Shown here one piece after another: positions 45,230-50,244 of a stretch of 50,244 nt of DNA. Every line of letters starts with the position of its first letter. Position 1 is the first letter of the stretch. Origin of the DNA: Ralstonia sp. TCR112 (GTDB lineage: Bacteria; Pseudomonadota; Gammaproteobacteria; Burkholderiales; Burkholderiaceae); contig NZ_VOSS01000053.1 of the NCBI RefSeq assembly GCF_007997035.1, forward strand, positions 1 to 50,244, read 5' to 3'. The notes beneath the pieces are model-generated. The model had not been told where the DNA came from. It made no database searches and saw nothing but the letters and a program-made list of their open reading frames with translations. Position numbers and translations under genes: made by a program.

Positions 45230-45507
45230 TGAACGCCGCCACCGTGATCGAGATCACGCGCCACGCGCTCACGCTCGTGCTGGTGCTGTCGCTGCCGGTG
45301 ATTCTGGTGGCTGGCATCTCGGCGTTGCTGATCGCTGTGCTGCAGGCCGTCACGCAAATCCAGGACCAGAGCATCGGCCTCACGGTGCGGATGATCGCCG
45401 TGATGGTGACCGTGCTGCTCATGGCCGGATGGGCCGGCCAGGAACTGCTGCGCTATGCCGGCGGTGCATTGGAACTCGTTTTGACGGGCCGTCCCGGCCT
45501 GCTTTGA
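45226..45507 (+). CDS. sctS: T3SS export apparatus protein SctS
   Basis: A 93-aa protein of the FliQ/SctS family with two membrane helices (about 14-40 and 50-75). The conserved start TVIEITRHALTLVLVLSLPVILVAGISALLIAVLQAVTQIQDQ is typical; its Gln-rich loop lies between the helices. It overlaps sctV (ATGATGA), so it is translationally coupled. Finding sctS after sctV rather than next to sctR is unusual for T3SS loci. Confidence 0.93.
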   Translation: MMNAATVIEITRHALTLVLVLSLPVILVAGISALLIAVLQAVTQIQDQSIGLTVRMIAVMVTVLLMAGWAGQELLRYAGGALELVLTGRPGLL

Positions 45508-45545
45508 GCACGCAGTCTTCATCCACCTTTCTTGAGCACCTCTTC

Positions 45546-47417
45546 GTGAACCCGCACCGTCTCCTGTGCCTCGCCGCACTGCTGGCCTGCTGTACCGTCG
45601 ACTTGTCCTCCTCGGCTGCTGCGGCCGAGCTGCACTGGCGCAATCGCCCTTACCAGATCGTGGCCGAGAACAAGCGGCTGACGGACTTCCTGCGCGAGCT
45701 GGCCGCCGCGCAGGGCGTCACGGCCGTGGTCGACAGCAAGATTGACGCGACGATCAGCGGACGCTTCTCCGGCTCGCCCGCCAGCACGCTCAACACGGTG
45801 TGCGCCACCTACGGGCTCACCTGGTATTACGACGGCTCGTTCCTCTACATCGATCGCGCAGAAGAGGCACAGACGCAGGTCTTTCCCATCCCGAAAGGCA
45901 GCGCCGAGCAGGTCGGCCAGGTGCTGCAGTCGATGCAGATCACGGACAAACGTTTTCCGCTCCTGGTAAGCGACAAGGACAGCACGGTGTATGTGTCCGG
46001 CCCGCGCCGCTATGTCGAACTGGTCAAGCAATCCATCTCCAGCGTGGGCGATGGCGCGCATTCGGGCGAGCGCGCGGAGATTCGCGCCTTTCCGCTCAAA
46101 TACGCATGGGCGACGGACTTCCAGGTCAACCGCTCGGGCCGCTCGGTGACCGTGCCTGGCATTGCCACCATCCTGCGGCGCCTCTACGGGCAAGGGTCGA
46201 GCACGTCGAGCACCAGCGCGGCGCCGCGCCTGGGCAGTGCCACGCGGCAGGTCAAGCTCGGCCAGGGCGCCATGCTCAGCATCCCGCGCATCGACACCAG
46301 CAATTACACGGAGCCCCCTGCCGATTCCGGCCCGCCGCTGCTGGCGTCGAACGGCCCGGGGCCGGACCTGCCGCGCATCGAACCAGACCCCGGCATCAAC
46401 TCGGTAGTGATTCGCGACCTGCCCGAGCGGCTGGCGCAGTATCAGAAGGTGATCTCGTCGCTCGACATCCGCCCGCGTCTGGTGGAAATCAGCCTGACCA
46501 TCATCGACATCAGCGCCGATTCGCTCGACAGCCTCGGTGTGGATTGGCGCCTGCACACCACGCACGGCGACTTCCAATCGGGCAACGGGCAGAACCCGCC
46601 GCTCACCTTCAGCGTGGGCAGCACCGAGCAGGGCTCGACCGGACCAAGCACGCCCAACGGCATTGCGCTCACCGCGTCCATTGGCGGCAGCCTGCGCAAC
46701 TACCTGCTCGCGCGCATCAACGCCCTGACGCAGAACGGCAACGCCCAGACGCAGGCCAAACCGAAGGTGCTGGCGCTCGACAACACCGAGGCCATTCTGG
46801 AAAACCTCACGCAGTTCTACATCCCGGTCAGCGGCTTTCAGGATTCGTCGCTCTATACGGTGCAGGCCGGCACCAGCGTGAAGGTGACACCGCTGGTGGT
46901 GGATGAAAACGGCAACAAGAGCGTGATGCTCAGCATCAGCATCGACGACGGCAACGTCACGCAAGACACCGTGCAGAACCTGCCGGTGATCCAGCAGCGC
47001 GCCATCGTCACGCAGGCCATGGTGGAGGAAGGCAAGAGCCTGCTGATTGCCGGCTTCAACGCCGACGAGCAGCGCTTCACCAAGAGCGGTGTGCCGCTGC
47101 TGTCGGACATCCCCATCCTGGGCAACCTGTTCAAGTACACGACCAAGTCTGGCAAGCACATGGAGCGCTTCTATCTGCTGACGCCTCGGCTGGCCACCAC
47201 GCCGTTCGCGGAGGCGGATGTGCCCGCCTTCCCGCAGCCGATGGAAGGCCCGAATGCGCCCCGCCCGCTGCCGGTGCCGAGCAGCGATGCGCCAGCCGCC
47301 CCATCGGCGCCTCCGTCACCCACATCGCCGGCGGCAGATCAACCCGCCACGCAGGCGCCGCGCCCCGTCGCCACTCTGCTGAAGACGCCGTATGCAACCG
47401 ACCGCCTCGCTGCCTAA
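45546..47417 (+). CDS. sctC: T3SS outer-membrane secretin SctC
   Basis: A 623-aa secretin forming the outer-membrane pore of the T3SS. A signal peptide (about 1-25, ending SSAAAA) is followed by N0 (about 30-100) and N1/N3 domains (about 110-340), then the secretin core (about 340-565, ending VPLLSDIPILGNLFKYT). A Pro/Ala-rich tail of about 60 residues follows. A short Ser/Thr-rich insertion (STSSTSAAPRLGS) interrupts the periplasmic region near 220. I start at GTG 45546, just before the signal peptide; a TTG at 45504 overlapping the sctS stop is possible. Its end overlaps sctD by 26 bases. Confidence 0.92.
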   Translation: MNPHRLLCLAALLACCTVDLSSSAAAAELHWRNRPYQIVAENKRLTDFLRELAAAQGVTAVVDSKIDATISGRFSGSPASTLNTVCATYGLTWYYDGSFLYIDRAEEAQTQVFPIPKGSAEQVGQVLQSMQITDKRFPLLVSDKDSTVYVSGPRRYVELVKQSISSVGDGAHSGERAEIRAFPLKYAWATDFQVNRSGRSVTVPGIATILRRLYGQGSSTSSTSAAPRLGSATRQVKLGQGAMLSIPRIDTSNYTEPPADSGPPLLASNGPGPDLPRIEPDPGINSVVIRDLPERLAQYQKVISSLDIRPRLVEISLTIIDISADSLDSLGVDWRLHTTHGDFQSGNGQNPPLTFSVGSTEQGSTGPSTPNGIALTASIGGSLRNYLLARINALTQNGNAQTQAKPKVLALDNTEAILENLTQFYIPVSGFQDSSLYTVQAGTSVKVTPLVVDENGNKSVMLSISIDDGNVTQDTVQNLPVIQQRAIVTQAMVEEGKSLLIAGFNADEQRFTKSGVPLLSDIPILGNLFKYTTKSGKHMERFYLLTPRLATTPFAEADVPAFPQPMEGPNAPRPLPVPSSDAPAAPSAPPSPTSPAADQPATQAPRPVATLLKTPYATDRLAA

Positions 47418-48662
47418 ATCGCCGTGGAGCCTGCGCTTCCTGAGCGGGCCGCTGTATGGGCGCTCGATGCCGCTCAAGCGCGGGCAGAACTGGGTCGGCT
47501 CATCGGCCGATTGCGATGTGATCCTGCCGGACCGCGCCGTGGCAGGCCGCCACCTGTGCCTGGAGGTGGGCGACATTGCCGTGGCCGTGCGCAATGTGGC
47601 AGACACGCCGGCAGGTGCGGAAGCCACGCCCGTGCAACTGGGCGGCACGCCGCTGCCGCAGGGCGTGCGGCGCACGCTGTCACCCAGCGATGCGGTGGAC
47701 CTCGGGCCCATCCGCTTTGGTGTCGAGCGCATCGGCGCCCCGCAACGGCGGTGCCGGAACCGCCTGCGCCCGCACGCGAACGGGGCGTGCGCTGGCTGAT
47801 CGACATGGCGGGTGTGGGGCGCTTTCTGCGCGGACGTGGTTCCCGCGCGGCGCCCGCGCTGGTGGCGCTGTGGTGCGTGCTGGCCATGATCACGCTGCTG
47901 GCGGCGGTGCTGGCCATTCGCGGCGAGTTCCGCTTTCGCAGCGGATCCACCACCGATCGCATCGCGCAGATTCAGCAGGCGCTGGGCAATCCACGTGAAA
48001 TCGTAGTGGCCCCGATGAGCGATGGCACGTATCAAGCAAGTGGGTACGTCGAAACGCAGGCCGACCGAAAGACCATCGGCGAGCGCGCCGCGCGTATCCC
48101 CAAGCTCACGCTGGGCGAGATCTATGTGGTGGGCGATCTGCTGGCCACGGCGCAGCAGTTCGTGAGCGACGGCCGACTCAAAGTGGAATACGCCGGACAC
48201 GGCCGCGTGGTCGTGTCGGGCGAGACAAACGATTACCGGGTGCGCGACCACCTGCGCGTGTTTGCGCGGGACGCACGCCCCGCCATCGAGGTCGTGGACA
48301 ACGTGCAGTACAAGGACGGCGGCCCCGTCGAGGTGGGCCAGAACGTGGACATCGCCAAGAACAGCATCGTGGGCGTGTATGCCGATGAAGACGGCATGCG
48401 CTTTGTCACCACGCGCGACGGGCAGCATTACTTCGAGGGGTCCCGCATGCCCGACGGCGACGTGATCCGGCAGATCTCCACCACGGGGGTGACGTTCGAC
48501 CACGGCGGTACGGCGTTTGTGCGGCCGATCCAGGGCGGGGGTGTGGATTTGCAGGCGGCGAGCACGCCGGCTGCGTCGGACGCTGCTGCCAGTGCGGTCA
48601 ATACAGCCGGCGCGCCCGGGCTGGTGTCTGCTTCAGCACCGGCAGTAGCCCCCACACCATGA
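47392..48662 (+). pseudogene. sctD: T3SS inner-membrane ring protein SctD, frameshifted
   Basis: The two pieces give an SctD/YscD-type protein of about 423 aa. The N-terminal FHA-like cytoplasmic domain (about 12-120, with LSGPLYGRSMPLKRGQNWVGSS) is followed in another frame by a membrane segment (ALVALWCVLAMITLLAAVLA) and a periplasmic part with ring-building repeats (IGERAARIPKLTLGEIYVVG and RDHLRVFARDARPAIEV). One base is missing in the C run at 47738-47741; restoring it gives IGAPATAVPEPPAPARERG, an ordinary linker. If the loss is real, the T3SS cannot be assembled; a sequencing error is more likely. Confidence 0.82.
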
Positions 48663-48778
48663 CGCCAATCGCCAACGCCTTTCGAACCCTTTGTGCGCTC
48701 GTGCCGGCCCGCCGGCATGGCAAGCAACCGTTGCCTCTCACGAGGCGCCTTTCCCCCTAGACCGACCTGGAGAAAACC

Positions 48779-48991
48779 ATGGCATTCGATGTGAACATCG
48801 GCAACACCACCAACACCGCGGCGGCTTCGAGCCAGGACACCATCAACCAGATGCAGGAGAACAACAAGATCCAGATGCAGCTCGCCAAGGTGAGCAGCGA
48901 CGGACAGTTGACCACCATGCTGTGCACCACGCAGGAGCACAACGCGGAAAACCTCAAGCAACTGGCGTCCGAGGGCTCGCGTCCCCAGTAA
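48779..48991 (+). CDS. Small protein, candidate T3SS needle/pilin subunit
   Basis: A 70-aa, mostly helical, polar protein with AAASSQDTINQMQENNKIQMQ and no signal peptide or membrane segment. I do not recognise a family. Size, helix content, strong GGAG ribosome-binding site, position between sctD and sctI-sctJ, and the perfect stem-loop directly after its stop all fit a highly expressed needle or pilus subunit, as hrpA precedes hrpB-hrcJ in Pseudomonas. The classic needle motifs are not obvious, so a chaperone or regulator is also possible. Confidence 0.6.
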   Translation: MAFDVNIGNTTNTAAASSQDTINQMQENNKIQMQLAKVSSDGQLTTMLCTTQEHNAENLKQLASEGSRPQ

Positions 48992-48994
48992 CAC

Positions 48995-49031
48995 ACAAAG
49001 GGAGGACCGTACTGCTGCGTCCTCCCTTTGT
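48995..49031 (+). terminator. Strong stem-loop after the needle candidate
   Basis: ACAAAGGGAGGA (48995-49006) and TCCTCCCTTTGT (49020-49031) form a perfect 12-base stem with a 13-base loop, three bases after the stop codon, followed only by a short TT. It could be a partial terminator or a message-stabilising element that gives far more of the small protein than of SctI and SctJ. Confidence 0.8.
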
Positions 49032-49092
49032 TTCGGGACGTCGCCCTTTTTTCTTCCGGGGGCCATCCCATTCCTCATCAGGAGAAAACACC

Positions 49093-49518
49093 ATGTCGAC
49101 TGAAATCGCGGCCGCGGCAATGGCGCCCAGCATCAATGCCCCTGCTCCACCTGCGCAGGCCGCCGCACACACCGCGCCCAACCGGGCGGCCGACGTGCAG
49201 CAGTTCGACGCCATGATGGCCAACGCGGCCATGTCGAACGCTTCCGCCCATGCCAGCGCGCCCGTATCAAGCTCCGGCGTGATGGTCGAGCTGCGTCGTT
49301 ACGGCAAGGACGTGGCAAACCGCTACGCCGATCTGGAAGACAAGATCACGCAGGTGCATCGCGCCTCGCAAAGCGGCGACATCATGCAGATGAGCGCTGC
49401 GAATACCGAGGCCAGCCTGCTGATCGCATCCACCACCGCCGACCTGCAGATGAACTACGGCCTCGCCAACGCCGCCAACGGCACCCTGAAATCGCTGCTG
49501 CACAACTCCAGTCAATGA
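49093..49518 (+). CDS. sctI: T3SS inner rod protein SctI
   Basis: A 141-aa protein resembling the SctI/YscI/HrpB inner rod family. The N-terminal half is Ala/Pro-rich and disordered; FDAMMANAAMSN (about 39-50) and the helical C-terminus KSLLHNSSQ after the pattern MQMSAANTEASLLIASTTADLQMNYGLA are typical of these rod proteins. AGGAG lies upstream of the ATG. It overlaps sctJ (the stop lies in the first ATGs of sctJ). Identification rests on position and on this C-terminal pattern. Confidence 0.78.
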   Translation: MSTEIAAAAMAPSINAPAPPAQAAAHTAPNRAADVQQFDAMMANAAMSNASAHASAPVSSSGVMVELRRYGKDVANRYADLEDKITQVHRASQSGDIMQMSAANTEASLLIASTTADLQMNYGLANAANGTLKSLLHNSSQ

Positions 49519-50244
49519 TGATGGCAATCCCTACCGGCTCGGCCCGCTGGCTGCGCTTTGGGCTGGCATGCGCCGCCGCCCTTCTCCTCTGCAGCTGCGA
49601 CAAGGAGCTCGTCTCCAACCTCGGCGAGCCGCAGGCCAACGAAGTGCTGTCCGCCCTGAGCAACGCCGGCATCGGCGCGCGCAAGGAAGCCGTGGACGAG
49701 CACGGCTGGCAGGTGCTGGTCGACGACTCCGACATGGGGCAGGCGCTGGACGTGCTGCGTGCACAAGGCCTGCCGCGCGAACCGCTGGCACGCCTGGGCG
49801 AGATCTTCCGCAAGCAGGGTCTGGTCGCGACCCCGGCAGAGGAGCGCGTGCGCTATCTCTACGGCATGTCGGAAGAGCTTTCGCGCACGCTGCAGGCCAT
49901 GGATGGTGTGGTCACCGCACGTGTGCACGTGGTGATTCCCGAGAACGATCCGCTGTCCGACAAGGTGCGGCCTTCCTCCGCGGCGGTCTACATCAAGTAC
50001 CGCGACGGCGTGAACCTGCGCGCCATGACGCCGATGGTCAAAGACCTCGTCGCGCACAGCATCGAGGGGCTGAATTACGACAACGTCTCGCTCGTGCTGC
50101 AAGGTACCGATCTGGGCGCCAACGAACGCCGCTCGCGCGCAGCCACGTCGCCCTATCTGCTGATCAATGCGCGCAATCCGTTGGTCTGGCTGGTGGGCGT
50201 GCTGATCGTGCTGGGCGTGTTGGCGGCGCTGGCCACGGCATTGC
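49515..50244 (+). CDS. sctJ: T3SS inner-membrane ring lipoprotein SctJ (partial)
   Basis: The first 243 residues of an SctJ/YscJ/PrgK lipoprotein, cut by the window end. A signal peptide ends in a lipobox (LLLCSC), so Cys would be lipidated at the inner membrane's outer face. Two ring-building domains follow (about 30-85 and 100-190, with ARVHVVIPENDPLSDK and SSAAVYIKYRDG), then the start of a C-terminal membrane anchor (PLVWLVGVLIVLGVLAALA). Three ATGs in a row open the frame; the first overlaps the sctI stop. The rest of the operon continues beyond the window. Confidence 0.92.
   Translation, partial: MMMAIPTGSARWLRFGLACAAALLLCSCDKELVSNLGEPQANEVLSALSNAGIGARKEAVDEHGWQVLVDDSDMGQALDVLRAQGLPREPLARLGEIFRKQGLVATPAEERVRYLYGMSEELSRTLQAMDGVVTARVHVVIPENDPLSDKVRPSSAAVYIKYRDGVNLRAMTPMVKDLVAHSIEGLNYDNVSLVLQGTDLGANERRSRAATSPYLLINARNPLVWLVGVLIVLGVLAALATAL

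Noticed and set aside
45519-47159. Minus-strand open frame of 546 codons opposite sctC
   Set aside because: It is a shadow of the secretin gene in the opposite direction, with no domain content.

Overview
The window is about 50 kb of GC-rich (roughly 65%) beta-proteobacterial chromosome. The gene content points to Burkholderiaceae, most likely Ralstonia or a close relative: a Caulobacter-type oxidative D-xylose (Weimberg) cluster, an NCS2 purine permease, a two-module YggT protein, an AprA-like flavoprotein operon and a type III secretion system (T3SS). The genus is inferred from gene content and codon usage, not from a marker gene. No rRNA, tRNA, CRISPR array, insertion sequence or phage module was seen.

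Layout. (1) 0.2-5 kb: an AT-richer alpha/beta hydrolase that looks acquired, an arylamine N-acetyltransferase downstream of a MarR-GNAT regulator with a striking operator, and a chemoreceptor with a sigma-28-like promoter. (2) 4.9-9.8 kb: a four-gene ABC importer (YtfQ-YtfR-YtfT-YjfF type). Upstream on the same strand lies a regulator that joins a LuxR-type acyl-homoserine-lactone pocket to an AraC DNA-binding domain. (3) 11.2-16.3 kb: a tightly coupled operon of a HutC-type GntR regulator, AprA-like flavoprotein, 8-Cys ferredoxin, HEAT-repeat protein, DUF971 protein and sulfonate-type binding protein. This is probably an uncharacterised sulfur-acquisition system. (4) 16.4-20.3 kb: housekeeping and accessory genes (PEBP, YggT, glycine-zipper lipoprotein, GlxA-type regulator, cysteine hydrolase, unknown protein). 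(5) 20.6-33.7 kb: D-xylose uptake and oxidation. XylFGH import, GalM mutarotates, XylB and XylC make xylonate, XylD and XylX take it to alpha-ketoglutarate semialdehyde, and XylR, LacI and IclR regulators surround them. The last enzyme, the semialdehyde dehydrogenase, is not here. (6) 33.8-39.1 kb: a purine permease, an orphan 354-aa protein, a small membrane protein and a LysR regulator. (7) 39.1-50.2 kb: the T3SS. sctQ and sctR with a VirB1-like transglycosylase and a LuxR solo lie on the minus strand. sctV-sctS-sctC-sctD, a small needle/pilin candidate, sctI and sctJ lie on the plus strand and run off the window.

An important caveat is that six genes (sulfonate-binding protein, LacI, XylX, XylG, XylF, SctD) are each broken by exactly one missing base, all restored by adding one nucleotide. 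Six deletions and no insertions in functionally linked genes look more like consensus sequence errors than real decay. I annotate them as frameshifted genes and give the site of each.
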